From: Actinoplanes flavus
Lineage (GTDB): Bacteria; Actinomycetota; Actinomycetes; Mycobacteriales; Micromonosporaceae
Assembly (NCBI RefSeq): GCF_017592555.1
Contig: NZ_JAGFNS010000003.1
Location: 257,081 to 321,080 of the forward strand
Length of the DNA stretch: 64,000 bases
Direction of reading: 5' to 3'
Both the position numbers and the translations under genes were made by a program. Positions 22,881 through 31,178 of this stretch are shown here, one piece after another (position 1 is the stretch's first letter; the number at the start of each line of letters is the position of its first letter). Below the pieces are notes generated by a model. It was given only the letters and a program-made list of their open reading frames with translations, was not told where the DNA came from and ran no database searches.

Positions 22881-23205
22881 CTAATGACTCCCCTCTCCGG
22901 GTGTCTTCGGCCTGATGCTAGGAGGTGACAGGGTGTGACGGCCTCCTGGGGGTATGGCGCGCCTCACGGAATGGACTGCGGCATAATGCCAGGCTGCCCG
23001 GCGCCGATGTCTCATCCCTCACATGGTGACGCCGCTCGCGCCCCGCTGTGCTGGGGCACTTCCACCGTTCGGCCGATGCCACTCCGCGTTGACACGGGTG
23101 TCACCGTGCGGAAATAGGACTCGGCCATCATGTGACTCGGGCAGACTTGTCCCGGCGCCGTCAGGACGCCGTCAGCCAGCCGGACGATTGATGCGGAGTC
23201 GACCC
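22881..23205. other. Intergenic region between trpC and a small plus-strand gene
   Basis: No gene longer than 40 codons is supported. The plus strand has a promoter-like TTGACA (23089-23094), 17 nt, then AAATAG (23112-23117), pointing to the small gene at 23206. On the minus strand, TAGCAT (complement of 22915-22920) could serve trpC. No run of Trp codons or attenuator-type hairpins was found upstream of trpC. Confidence 0.4.
23089..23117 (+). promoter_or_regulatory. Candidate promoter for the small gene at 23206
   Basis: A consensus -35 TTGACA (23089-23094) is followed after 17 nt by AAATAG (23112-23117). The expected transcript would have a leader of about 80 nt before ATG 23206. The evidence is sequence similarity only. 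Confidence 0.45.
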
Positions 23206-23472
23206 ATGGCCACCGACATGCTGAACCAGCCGATGAATTTCGCCGCCGTCTCACGGGTCCTGGTGTCCGTCGCGGCCGAGGTCGCCACCGGGGTGCAGCG
23301 CGCCGTCGTCGGATCGGACAACGTGCGGACCGCGCGCGACAACGCGTGGGACGCCATCCAGGCCGACCGGGCCCGGGCCGCCGCCCGCGCGGAGACCGCC
23401 CGCGCGGTCGCCGCCATGATCGCCACCCGTCCGGCCGCCCGGCCCCGCCGCGCCCGCTCGCTCGCCGTCTGA
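23206..23472 (+). CDS. Small hypothetical protein inside the trp region
   Basis: An 88-residue basic protein I do not recognise. It starts MATDMLNQPMNF, has a moderately hydrophobic stretch (VSRVLVSVAAEVATGV), then an alanine/arginine-rich helix (DRARAAARAETARAVAAM) and a basic end. There is strong G/C third-position bias, a CGGAG site 7 nt before ATG 23206, and a promoter-like sequence about 90 nt upstream. An in-frame ATG at 23191 lacks a good site. It is on the strand opposite to the trp genes, between trpC and the Trp-associated membrane protein gene. Confidence 0.6.
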   Translation: MATDMLNQPMNFAAVSRVLVSVAAEVATGVQRAVVGSDNVRTARDNAWDAIQADRARAAARAETARAVAAMIATRPAARPRRARSLAV

Positions 23473-23494
23473 CCCGACTCTTCCGGGGGACCTC

Positions 23495-24037
23495 TTACGG
23501 GTGATCCGGGCCGCGCGCGGTCGGGTCGTCCCCCCGGTCGAGGGCGTCCCACAGTTCCCGGGTTCCGTCCACCGACTCCGCGGCGGTGGGCGCGGTGCGC
23601 TCGTACCGGGCGGACATGGCCGGCCAGAGATGGCCGTGACGCGCCGCCAGCAGGCCGCCCACCGCGACGGCCGCGCCGCCCAGCAGGCACAGCACCGGCC
23701 AGATCGAGCCGGCCGCCCCGGCCGCGCCGGGATCGAGCGTGACCCGGGCCAGCACGGCGCCCGCCACGATCCCCGCCGCGGCGCCGATCAGCAGCACCCC
23801 GAGCAGCCGCCGGGCCACGCCGCGGGTGGCCAGCAGCGCGCCCGTCCCGGCGAGCGCCACCACGGCCAGACCGATCAGCCAGGGCTCCACGTCGGCGCCG
23901 GTCTGCTCGGCCCGCAGGTCGGACAGGCCCGGCCGCCGCTCCACCTGGACCGCCCACACCCGGGTGGCCGCGTAGAGCGCGAGACCGGCCCCGGCCAGGC
24001 AGGAGACGACCGCGACCAGCGGACCCTTGCGGCTCAT
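23495..24037 (-). CDS. Trp biosynthesis-associated membrane protein (TIGR02234 family)
   Basis: A 180-residue protein with four hydrophobic segments: GPLVAVVSCLAGAGLALYAA, WLIGLAVVALAGTGALLAT, LLGVLLIGAAAGIVAGAVLA and SIWPVLCLLGGAAVAVGGL, then a charged tail. Size, topology and position after trpE match the actinobacterial family often named Trp_oprn_chp (M. tuberculosis Rv1610). Its function is not known. The ATG overlaps the trpE stop as ATGA (24034-24037). Confidence 0.88.
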   Translation of the reverse strand: MSRKGPLVAVVSCLAGAGLALYAATRVWAVQVERRPGLSDLRAEQTGADVEPWLIGLAVVALAGTGALLATRGVARRLLGVLLIGAAAGIVAGAVLARVTLDPGAAGAAGSIWPVLCLLGGAAVAVGGLLAARHGHLWPAMSARYERTAPTAAESVDGTRELWDALDRGDDPTARGPDHP

Positions 24038-25542
24038 CGGGCGGCGCGCAGGGTTTCGGCCGAGGCTATGGCGGCCAGCACGGCGGCGGCCTTGTTGCGG
24101 GTCTCCTGCTCCTCGGCGGCCGGGTCGGAGTCGGCCACGATGCCGGCGCCGGCCCCCACGTACGCCACCCCGTCCTTGATCAGCGCGGTCCGGATGGCGA
24201 TGGCCATGTCCATGTCACCGGCGAAGCCGAAGTAGCCCACCGTCCCGCCGTAGAGGCCGCGCCGGGTCGGCTCCAGGCTCTCGATGATCTCCATGGCCCG
24301 GACCTTCGGCGCCCCGGACAGGGTGCCGGCCGGGAACGTGGCGGCCAGCGCGTCGAACGCCGACCGGTCCTCGCGCAGCCGCCCGACCACGGTCGACACG
24401 ATGTGCATGACGTGGCTGTACCGCTCGATCCGGGCGAACTCCGGCACCTCGACGCTGCCCGGCTCGCAGACCCGGCCCAGGTCGTTGCGGCCCAGGTCGA
24501 CCAGCATCACGTGCTCGGACCGTTCCTTCGGGTCGGCCAGCAGCTCGGCGGCGAGCGCCGCGTCCTGCTCGGGGGTGGCGCCGCGCCAGCGGGTGCCGGC
24601 GATCGGGTGCAGCAGCGCCGTCCGGTTGGCGCTGACCTTGAGATGCGCCTCCGGCGACGAGCCGACGATGTCGAAGTCGTCGAAGCGCAGCAGGTACATG
24701 TACGGGCTCGGGTTGGTGGCCCGCAGCACCCGGTAGACGTCCAGCGGGTCGGCGTCGGTGGGCCGCTCGAACCGCTGCGCCACCACGATCTGGAAGCACT
24801 CGCCGGCCCGGATCGCCTCCTTGGCCTCCTCGACCGCCTTCTGGTACTCCCCCGGAAGGGTCCGGCTGACCGGCTCCCCGGCCGGGCGGCGCTCGACCGT
24901 CGACACCATCGGCGGCGTGGGCCGCGACAGCGCGGTGGTCATCGCGTCCAGCCGGCCGACGGCCTGGTGGTAGGCCGCCCGCCGGGCCGCGTCGTCGGCG
25001 TCCTCCGGCAGCACCGCGTTGGCCACCAGCAGCGCCGAGCCCTCGTGGTGGTCCAGCACCACCAGGTCGGTGGCCAGCATCATGCCGAGCTCGGGCAGCC
25101 GCAGGTCGTCGGCCGCGGTGGACGGCAGCCGCTCGAACCGGCGGACCAGGTCGTAGCCGAGGTAGCCGACCATGCCCCCGGTCAGCGGCGGCAGGGCCTC
25201 GTCGGCGGCCGGGCCGCCGGTCAGCGCGGCCACCGTCTCGCGCAGGGCCACGACCGGATCACCCCCCAGAGGTACGCCGTCCGGAGGCGAACCGAGCCAC
25301 TCCGCCTGCCCGTAGCGCTCGACCAGGGTGGCCGCGCTGCGCACCCCGACGAACGAGTACCGGGACCAGGCCAGGCCCTGCTCCGCCGACTCGAGCAGGA
25401 AGGTGCCCGGGCCGCCGGCCAGCTTGCGGTAGACGCCCACCGGGGTCTCGCCGTCGGCCAGCAGCTTGCGGGTGACCGGGACGACCCGGCGCCTCGTGGC
25501 GACGAACGCCGCCTCGTCGGGGACGGTCGCTCCGCTGGTCAC
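24034..25542 (-). CDS. trpE: Anthranilate synthase component I
   Basis: A 502-residue chorismate-using enzyme, first step of tryptophan synthesis. The Trp feedback-site motifs are present: FLLES in the N-terminal part and [11 protein letters not shown] in the middle. The catalytic C-terminal chorismate-binding region includes [50 protein letters not shown] and [17 protein letters not shown]. It is a separate component I; no trpG is present in the window. The GTG start overlaps the hisI stop as GTGA (25539-25542), so it is translated with hisI. Confidence 0.97.
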   Translation of the reverse strand: MTSGATVPDEAAFVATRRRVVPVTRKLLADGETPVGVYRKLAGGPGTFLLESAEQGLAWSRYSFVGVRSAATLVERYGQAEWLGSPPDGVPLGGDPVVALRETVAALTGGPAADEALPPLTGGMVGYLGYDLVRRFERLPSTAADDLRLPELGMMLATDLVVLDHHEGSALLVANAVLPEDADDAARRAAYHQAVGRLDAMTTALSRPTPPMVSTVERRPAGEPVSRTLPGEYQKAVEEAKEAIRAGECFQIVVAQRFERPTDADPLDVYRVLRATNPSPYMYLLRFDDFDIVGSSPEAHLKVSANRTALLHPIAGTRWRGATPEQDAALAAELLADPKERSEHVMLVDLGRNDLGRVCEPGSVEVPEFARIERYSHVMHIVSTVVGRLREDRSAFDALAATFPAGTLSGAPKVRAMEIIESLEPTRRGLYGGTVGYFGFAGDMDMAIAIRTALIKDGVAYVGAGAGIVADSDPAAEEQETRNKAAAVLAAIASAETLRAAR

Positions 25543-25895
25543 TGTGCCTCCAACAGGTCGTCGGTGAAGCAGGTGTGGGTGCCGGTGTGGCAGGCGGCGC
25601 CGGTCTGCACGACGGTGACCAGCAGCGCGTCGCCGTCGCAGTCCAGCGAGACCCGTTTGACGTGCTGGTGGTGACCGGAGGTGGCGCCCTTCACCCAGTA
25701 CTCCCCGCGGCTGCGCGACCAGTAGGTGGCGCGGCCGGTGGTCAGCGTGCGGCGCAGCGCCTCGTCGTCCATCCAGGCGAGCATGAGCACGTCGCCGGTG
25801 CCGTGTTCCTGCACGATCGCCGCGACGAGACCGTCGGGCGTGCGCTTGAGGCGGGCGGCGATCGCCGGGTCGAGGATGGTCTCAGCTTCGGGCAC
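25539..25895 (-). CDS. hisI: Phosphoribosyl-AMP cyclohydrolase
   Basis: A 118-residue stand-alone HisI, third step of histidine synthesis. Metal-ligand motifs are complete: [42 protein letters not shown] and THTCF. There is no fused HisE. The GTG at 25895 ([10 protein letters not shown]) is chosen because the open frame above it has no conserved sequence; no Shine-Dalgarno is seen, so translation may be leaderless. It is coupled to trpE by GTGA. In many actinobacteria hisI follows hisF directly; here hisF lies about 17 kb away. Confidence 0.95.
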   Translation of the reverse strand: MPEAETILDPAIAARLKRTPDGLVAAIVQEHGTGDVLMLAWMDDEALRRTLTTGRATYWSRSRGEYWVKGATSGHHQHVKRVSLDCDGDALLVTVVQTGAACHTGTHTCFTDDLLEAQ

Positions 25896-26080
25896 GGACT
25901 GGATTCTCCCCCATCGCCTCCGCAAGCCGTAACGACCCGCTGCGGGGCCCACGATCCGGTAACCGGGGATGTGCGGGACGATCCGGGGCGGTACCGTCGC
26001 CCAGAGCGCCCGCCCTGCACCACCAGCGGCATGCGGCAATCCCGGCGGGCGCCGCCTCGCGACGGGAGTGGTGAACCCCA

Positions 26081-27694
26081 ATGGAGCCGACGTCCAGCCA
26101 CGACAACACGCGGCCCTCGCCCGGGCTCGCCCGGTTCTGGCAGGTCCGTCCGGATACGGATGATCCGGAGCCGCCCATCGCACCGCCCGAGCCGCTGGAG
26201 ACGCCCGCCGACCTGCTCGCCGGGTCGAAGCTCGGCACCTTCCGCAGCCGGCCCATCCCCCCGCTGGCGCCGATCGCCTCGGCGGGCAGCCCGGCGGACC
26301 CGTTCGGACTGAACCGCGCGGCCGCCCGGAGCGGGTCCACCGGCGGCCGTCCGACGCCCGGTCCACCGGCCCGGGAAAGGCACGGCGATCCTGATCACTC
26401 AGTGCCTTCGGACGACGAGCCGGAGGCTCCGCAGGACGTAAAGTCCTCCGAACCCGAGGGCGTCGGGGGCTTCGGCCTCGGCGGGCGTGCCGGGAGGTTC
26501 CTCTTCGGCGACCGGGACGGCGACGATCCCGCGACGGTGGCGGCGGAGGACGGCGACGAGGAGCCCGAGGCCTCCCCGGACGGCCCGGAGCCGGCCGGCG
26601 AGGCGACGGCGGACGCCGACGCCGATCAGGACGCCGCCGAGGTGGCGGAACCCAGCGACGAGAACGGACGTGAGGACATGAACGGACGGGCAGGGGCGCC
26701 CGGCTACGCGCCGGCCGGCGACGCGGCCGCGGACGCGGCGGCCGAGGCGACCGAGGAGACGCCGGGCCAGATCCCGGCGGAGCCGCAGCGGCCCGCCGCC
26801 GGCTGGGCCAGCGTCCCCGGCGCCACGCAGCCGGTCACGCCGGTCCCGGACGGGCCGGTCTCCGGCGCCCCGGTGTCGCCGGCCTACGCGCCGAACCCGT
26901 ACACGGTCGCCGACTTCACCCCGGACCACCCGGCCGGCACCCTGCATCCGGTCTCCGGCCAGCCGGGCGGCCCGGAGGGCCAGAACGCCGAGCCGGCCGA
27001 CCCGGCGGTGCCCGCCCCGGTGTCGCCGGCGCAGGTGCAGATCCCGGCCACCCGGCCGCCGGCCGAGGACACCTCCGGCTACGCGGACCTGCCGCCGGCA
27101 ACCGAGGGCGGCTTCGGGTTCGTCCCGTCCGGCTACAGCCTGGGCCGGCAGCCGGAGGCGTACGGCGTGGCCTCGGTCACCCCGGCCGCTCCCGCCGCTC
27201 CCGATTTCCCGTCCTTCCCCGGCGGTGACGCCCTGGGCGGCCTCACGGTGAGCATCCCGGGCCTGCGCGCCCGGGAGGAGGCGGTCGAGGAGCAGATCCC
27301 GTCGGCTCGCCGCTCGGCCAGCCTGGAGGACGTGGAGCCGGTGCGCCGCGCGGGCCGCCGGGCCCGTGAGGAGGAGGCGGAGGAGCCGGCCGCGGAACCG
27401 GCCGCCGAGGAGCCGCAGCCGGTGATCGGCCGGACCATCTGGGACGAGGACGCGGCCCGGCACTTCCGGGCGGCGTGGCACGAGGTGAAGGCCGAGTTCG
27501 TCGACGACCCGGAGCGGGCCCTGACCCGGGCGCACGACCTGCTCACCGACGCGGTCAACGAACTGACCGAGGTGCTGCTCGCCGAGCGCGACGAGCTCGA
27601 CCCGCTGCGCGGCACCGGCACGCCGGACACCGAGAGCATGCGGATGGCGATGCGCGGCTACCGGGAATTCCTGGACCGGATCCTGTCCCTGTGA
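26081..27694 (+). CDS. Acidic Pro/Ala-rich protein with conserved C-terminal helical domain
   Basis: A 537-residue protein of unknown function. Residues 1-430 are low complexity, rich in P, A, G, E and D, and probably disordered. The last 95 residues look folded and helical: [47 protein letters not shown], and [16 protein letters not shown]. This resembles a C-terminal domain found in many actinobacterial proteins of unknown role. There are no membrane segments or signal peptide. The ATG at 26081 is chosen with a distant GGGAG; the start is uncertain. Two hairpins follow the gene. Confidence 0.8.
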   Translation: MEPTSSHDNTRPSPGLARFWQVRPDTDDPEPPIAPPEPLETPADLLAGSKLGTFRSRPIPPLAPIASAGSPADPFGLNRAAARSGSTGGRPTPGPPARERHGDPDHSVPSDDEPEAPQDVKSSEPEGVGGFGLGGRAGRFLFGDRDGDDPATVAAEDGDEEPEASPDGPEPAGEATADADADQDAAEVAEPSDENGREDMNGRAGAPGYAPAGDAAADAAAEATEETPGQIPAEPQRPAAGWASVPGATQPVTPVPDGPVSGAPVSPAYAPNPYTVADFTPDHPAGTLHPVSGQPGGPEGQNAEPADPAVPAPVSPAQVQIPATRPPAEDTSGYADLPPATEGGFGFVPSGYSLGRQPEAYGVASVTPAAPAAPDFPSFPGGDALGGLTVSIPGLRAREEAVEEQIPSARRSASLEDVEPVRRAGRRAREEEAEEPAAEPAAEEPQPVIGRTIWDEDAARHFRAAWHEVKAEFVDDPERALTRAHDLLTDAVNELTEVLLAERDELDPLRGTGTPDTESMRMAMRGYREFLDRILSL

Positions 27695-27717
27695 CGGGAA
27701 TCGCGGAAGAGTAGTGG

Positions 27718-27749
27718 GCCCTGCCACCCGCGGCACCGGGTGGCAGGGC
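27718..27749. terminator. Hairpin 1 between convergent genes
   Basis: A perfect 13-bp stem (27718-27730 with 27737-27749; core CTGCCACCC/GGGTGGCAG) and 6-nt loop, 24 nt after the plus-strand stop. No T-run follows; many actinobacterial terminators lack one. It probably terminates the 26081 gene. Confidence 0.65.
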
Positions 27750-27755
27750 AGAGGC

Positions 27756-27804
27756 CGGGCTCCCGCGGCCTGACGGCGGCAGAAGGTTGGGCCGCGGGAG
27801 CCCG
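27756..27804. terminator. Hairpin 2 between convergent genes
   Basis: A perfect 15-bp stem (27756-27770 with 27790-27804; core CTCCCGCGGCC and complement) with a 19-nt loop, 18 nt after the DUF2470 gene stop on the opposite strand. With hairpin 1 it separates two convergent transcripts. Confidence 0.65.
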
Positions 27805-27821
27805 CCTCGATCAGGGGGTCC

Positions 27822-28556
27822 TCAGGCGGCGCTGTCGCAGCAGCGGCGGCAGAGGACCGGGTGCAGCAGGTGTGCCAGGTCGTGCCGGTCGGTGACCGGG
27901 CGCGGGAAGGCGAGGCGGGCGCTGCGGCCGCCCATGCGGACCAGGAAGCCGTAACGGTCCAGCCGTACCACCTTGGGCTCGTCGCCGGGGCGGGCGGCCG
28001 CACCCAGCTGACGGCGGACGTAGTCGCTCATCTCGGCCATGTGGTGATCGGCCAGGTCGGCGATCAGGTCGAACTCGACGGTCCGCAGCGGGTCCGGGGT
28101 GGCCTCGGCGTAGTCGTCCGGGTCGATCTCGACGAGCTTGTCGTTGCGCTCGTGACGGACCTCGGCGACCTCCATCCGGTAGAGGCTCTGACCGTCGCCG
28201 ATGTCCAGCAGGTCGCCGCAGGCGTCGGTTTCCGCGTAGTCCAGGGCCGCGGCCCGGGCGTCGTCGCCGGACAGTTTCGCGGCCCAGCCGGAGACCCAGA
28301 TCCGGCCCAGCGAGGGCGAGGAGGCCATCGGCGGAACGTCCCGGATGTCCAGTACCAGGGCGGTGTCGTCGTTGCCCTCCTGTGGGCGCAGAGCGCCGGC
28401 GAGGGTACCCTCGCTAGGCACTAGCAGAAGCACGCGTCCCTGTGCATCGGTGACGTGCCGGACCGGAGTCGGGCCGGGACGGCAGGCGATGTGGGCGACG
28501 GCGGGCAGGTGACCGGCGGCGAGCGTGCGCGCGATCTCGGCGGGACTGGGTTGCAT
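27822..28556 (-). CDS. DUF2470-domain protein, probable heme/iron-related PPOX-like protein
   Basis: A 244-residue protein. The first 150 residues resemble the split-barrel of pyridoxamine-oxidase-like proteins, and the last 80 match DUF2470 (LIADLADHHMAEMSDYVRRQ, then LDRYGFLVRMGG), the arrangement of heme-utilisation (HugZ-like) proteins. The C-terminus has a CRRCC cluster. ATG 28556 is chosen because GGAGGTG lies 6 nt upstream; the frame is open to 28601. Two IdeR/DtxR-type iron boxes lie 18-56 nt upstream, so iron-repressed expression is likely. Heme binding or degradation is inferred, not shown. Confidence 0.85.
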   Translation of the reverse strand: MQPSPAEIARTLAAGHLPAVAHIACRPGPTPVRHVTDAQGRVLLLVPSEGTLAGALRPQEGNDDTALVLDIRDVPPMASSPSLGRIWVSGWAAKLSGDDARAAALDYAETDACGDLLDIGDGQSLYRMEVAEVRHERNDKLVEIDPDDYAEATPDPLRTVEFDLIADLADHHMAEMSDYVRRQLGAAARPGDEPKVVRLDRYGFLVRMGGRSARLAFPRPVTDRHDLAHLLHPVLCRRCCDSAA

Positions 28557-28573
28557 GACGAGCACCTCCGGGC

Positions 28574-28592
28574 ACCGGTTAGGCTTACCTAA
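28574..28592 (-). promoter_or_regulatory. IdeR/DtxR-type iron box 1
   Basis: Read on the minus strand, TTAGGTAAGCCTAACCGGT matches 16 of 19 positions of the DtxR/IdeR consensus TWAGGTWAGSCTWACCTWA. It lies 18 nt upstream of the DUF2470 start. Iron-loaded IdeR would be expected to block transcription from here. Confidence 0.7.
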
Positions 28593-28593
28593 G

Positions 28594-28612
28594 TTAGGCA
28601 AGGCTTACCGTA
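28594..28612 (+). promoter_or_regulatory. IdeR/DtxR-type iron box 2
   Basis: TTAGGCAAGGCTTACCGTA matches 17 of 19 positions of the DtxR/IdeR consensus. It starts 2 nt after box 1 and ends 14 nt before the rpsD start codon, overlapping the region where the rpsD leader and ribosome-binding site begin. It could affect both divergent genes. Confidence 0.7.
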
Positions 28613-28626
28613 ACAGGAGATCGCAG

Positions 28627-29235
28627 TTGAACAACTCTCGACCCAAAGCCAAGCTCTCCCGAGCTCTCGGCATCCCTCTGACGCGTAAGTGCGTCAAGTA
28701 CTTCGAGCGGCGCCCGTTCCCGCCGGGCGTGCACGGCCGTGGCCGGCGTAAGAGCTCGGACTACCAGGTCCGGCTGCTCGAGAAGCAGCGCCTGCGCCAC
28801 CAGTACAACATCAGCGAGGTCCAGATGCGGGCCGCGTACGACGCCGCCCACAAGGCCGAGGGCAAGACCGGCGAGACGATGGTCACGCTGCTCGAGCGCC
28901 GCCTGGACGCGACGGTGTTCCGCGCCGGTTTCACCCGGACCATCTACCAGGCCCGCCAGCTGGTCGTGCACGGTCACTTCACCGTGGACGGCAAGAAGGT
29001 GGACCGCCCCGGCTACAAGCTCAAGCCGGGTCAGGTCATCGAGGTCAAGGAGACCAGCCGCTCCAAGCCGCCGTTCCAGATCGCGGCGACCGGCACCCAC
29101 ATCGACGGCCCGACCGCGCCGTACCTGTCGACCGTTCTCGAGGAGCTGCGCACCACGGTGATCCGTGCCCCGCAGCGCTCCGAGGTCCCGGTGCTCTGCG
29201 ACGAGCAGCTGGTCGTCGAGTACTACGCCCGATAA
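28627..29235 (+). CDS. rpsD: 30S ribosomal protein S4
   Basis: A 202-residue S4, the primary 16S rRNA-binding protein of the 30S body. N-terminal SRPKAKLSRALGIPLTRKC, then YFERRPFPPGVHGRGRR and YQVRLLEKQRLRHQYNISE; the S4 RNA-binding domain is LDATVFRAGFTRTIYQARQL; it ends DEQLVVEYYAR. The TTG at 28627 has AGGAG 7 nt upstream and gives the normal length; the open frame to 28525 is spurious. It stands alone here, outside the alpha operon, as in Streptomyces. The zinc-type CxxC pair of some S4 proteins is absent. A second copy elsewhere cannot be excluded. Confidence 0.95.
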   Translation: MNNSRPKAKLSRALGIPLTRKCVKYFERRPFPPGVHGRGRRKSSDYQVRLLEKQRLRHQYNISEVQMRAAYDAAHKAEGKTGETMVTLLERRLDATVFRAGFTRTIYQARQLVVHGHFTVDGKKVDRPGYKLKPGQVIEVKETSRSKPPFQIAATGTHIDGPTAPYLSTVLEELRTTVIRAPQRSEVPVLCDEQLVVEYYAR

Positions 29236-29272
29236 GCAACAGGCTCTTGAATCGCTGAAATGGCGGGCCTCT

Positions 29273-29305
29273 CGCCGCGGCTGCGCGAACCGTGCAGCCG
29301 CGGCG
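29273..29305. terminator. Hairpin between rpsD and ABC exporter gene
   Basis: A perfect 12-bp stem CGCCGCGGCTGC (29273-29284) with its complement (29294-29305) and a 9-nt loop, 37 nt after the rpsD stop and 39 nt after the convergent ABC gene stop. No T-run. It probably serves as terminator for either or both transcripts. Confidence 0.65.
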
Positions 29306-29344
29306 GGCGACGCGCTCATCTCACCGGCGCACCACGAAAGCCGG

Positions 29345-31105
29345 TCAGCGTGTTTGTTCCAACCAGCTGGCGTAGAGCTTGGCGTAGATCGAATCCTCCT
29401 CGGTGAGGAGGACGGAGTGCGGGCCGCGTTGCACGACGCGGCCCGCATCCACCACGATGACCTCGTCGGCGGCCTGAGCCGTCGACAATCGATGCGCGAT
29501 GGCGACCGTGGTCCGGCCCCGGGTCACCAGTTCGAGCGCGTGCTGCAAACGGACCTCGGTGGCCGGGTCGACGGCGCTGGTCGCCTCGTCCAGCACCAGC
29601 AGGTCGGGGTCCGCGACGTACGCCCGGACCAGCGCGACGAGCTGGCGCTCCCCGACGCTGAGCGCCTCCCCGCGCTCCCCCACCGGGGTGTCGAGCCCGG
29701 CCGGCAGGCCGGCGAGCCAGTCCCCCAGCCCCAGTTCCGTGAAAGCCTCCCGCAGCTGCCCGTCGGTGAGCGCGGGCTCGGCGAACCGGATGTTCTCGGC
29801 GATCGTCGCGTCGAACAGGAACCCGTCCTGGGGCACCATCACCACCCGCGACCGCAGCGACGAGAACCGCACCGCGGTCAACGGCACCCCGGAGAGCAGG
29901 ACCGTGCCCTCGGCCGGGTCCATCAACCGGGTGAGCAGCTTGGCGAAGGTGGTCTTGCCGCTGCCGGTCTCGCCGACCACCGCGTACTTGCGCCGCGCCC
30001 CCAGTTCCAGGTCCACGCCGGAGAGCACGATCGGGCCGCCCGGATAGCGGAACGACACGTCCCGGAAGCGCACCGACAGCGGGCCGGCGGGCAGCTCCAC
30101 GCCCTCGTCGTCGGGGTCCGCCACGTCCGGGTCGACGTCCAGCACGTCCAGGATGCGCCGCCAGCCGGCCACCGCGTTCTGCGCCTCGTTGAGCTGCTCG
30201 GTGGCGATCTGCACCGGCTGGATGAAGAGCGTCACCAGGAACAGGAACGCTGTGAGCCGGCCGACCGTCAGGTCACCGGCCACCCCGAGCAGGGTGCCGA
30301 CGACGACCACCCCGGACAGGGCCAGGCCGGCGCCGATCTCCCCGCTGGAGAAGCTGGTGACGCTGGTGCGCATGGCCCGCTGCTGGGCGGTCCGCAGATC
30401 GTCCACGGCCGTGTCGATGCGCCTCCCGGTGCGCCCGGCCACCCCGAACGAGCGGATCACCGTGGCGCCCACCACGCTCTCCGCGACGGCGCCGAGCAGC
30501 ACGCCGTTGCGCTCGCGGACCGTCCGGTAGACCGACGCCAACCGCCTCTGGAACAGCCGGATCACCGCCACGGCCGGGCCGAAGGCGAGCAGCACCACCA
30601 GGGTGAGCTGCCACGAGTACGCGAACATCACCACCGAGGAGACGATCAGCTGACCGCTGGCGAGCATCAGCTGCACGCCGCCGGTCTGCAGGAACACCGA
30701 GATCTGGTCCACGTCGCCGGTGACCCGGGAGACCATCGAACCGCGCCGCTCGGACTGCTGGTGCAGCATCGACAGGTCATGGATGTGCCGGAAGGTCCGC
30801 GACCGCAGCCCGCCCAGCGCCGTCTCGCTGACCGTGAACAGCCGCCGGGTCATCAGGAAGCCGCAGAACGTCGACACGGCCAGCACCATCAGGGTGATCG
30901 ACACGTAGCCCAGCACGATCCGGGTGTCCGGGCCGGACGGGCCGTTGATGCCGTGGTCGATGCACTGCTGCACGGCGACCGGCACCGACACCCGGCCGGC
31001 CATCTGGAGCACCGCCAGCGCGATCGTGCCGGCCAGCCCGGTCCGCAGCTCCGGCGACAGCGCCAGCCCGCGCCGCAGGGTGGAGAAAGTCCCGACGTCG
31101 CTCAT
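29345..31105 (-). CDS. ABC exporter half-transporter (consensus Walker B subunit)
   Basis: A 586-residue fusion of six membrane segments and a nucleotide-binding domain. Walker A is GETGSGKTT, Walker B LLVLDEATSAVD with the catalytic glutamate, and the H-loop AIAHRLST is intact. The signature motif is degenerate: LSVGERQ instead of LSGGQ. Combined with its neighbour this matches a heterodimeric exporter of the BmrCD/TM287-288 type. ATG 31105 is chosen because GGAGGT lies 6 nt upstream; the frame is open to 31138. The substrate is unknown; drug or lipid export is possible. Confidence 0.92.
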   Translation of the reverse strand: MSDVGTFSTLRRGLALSPELRTGLAGTIALAVLQMAGRVSVPVAVQQCIDHGINGPSGPDTRIVLGYVSITLMVLAVSTFCGFLMTRRLFTVSETALGGLRSRTFRHIHDLSMLHQQSERRGSMVSRVTGDVDQISVFLQTGGVQLMLASGQLIVSSVVMFAYSWQLTLVVLLAFGPAVAVIRLFQRRLASVYRTVRERNGVLLGAVAESVVGATVIRSFGVAGRTGRRIDTAVDDLRTAQQRAMRTSVTSFSSGEIGAGLALSGVVVVGTLLGVAGDLTVGRLTAFLFLVTLFIQPVQIATEQLNEAQNAVAGWRRILDVLDVDPDVADPDDEGVELPAGPLSVRFRDVSFRYPGGPIVLSGVDLELGARRKYAVVGETGSGKTTFAKLLTRLMDPAEGTVLLSGVPLTAVRFSSLRSRVVMVPQDGFLFDATIAENIRFAEPALTDGQLREAFTELGLGDWLAGLPAGLDTPVGERGEALSVGERQLVALVRAYVADPDLLVLDEATSAVDPATEVRLQHALELVTRGRTTVAIAHRLSTAQAADEVIVVDAGRVVQRGPHSVLLTEEDSIYAKLYASWLEQTR

Positions 31106-31178
31106 GCCGTCACCTCCGCTTCGCTCCGGCGCCGACATGAGTTCAGAACCGAGCCCGATGGTTCGCTCGCAAGCTCGC

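Noticed and set aside
22881..23000. Possible trp leader peptide and attenuator before trpC
   Set aside because: No frame with adjacent Trp codons and no alternative hairpins were found on the minus strand.
26040..26075. Possible fifth copy of the 112-bp repeat
   Set aside because: Only a short GCGCCCGCCGGG-like match exists; flanking sequence does not align with the other copies.
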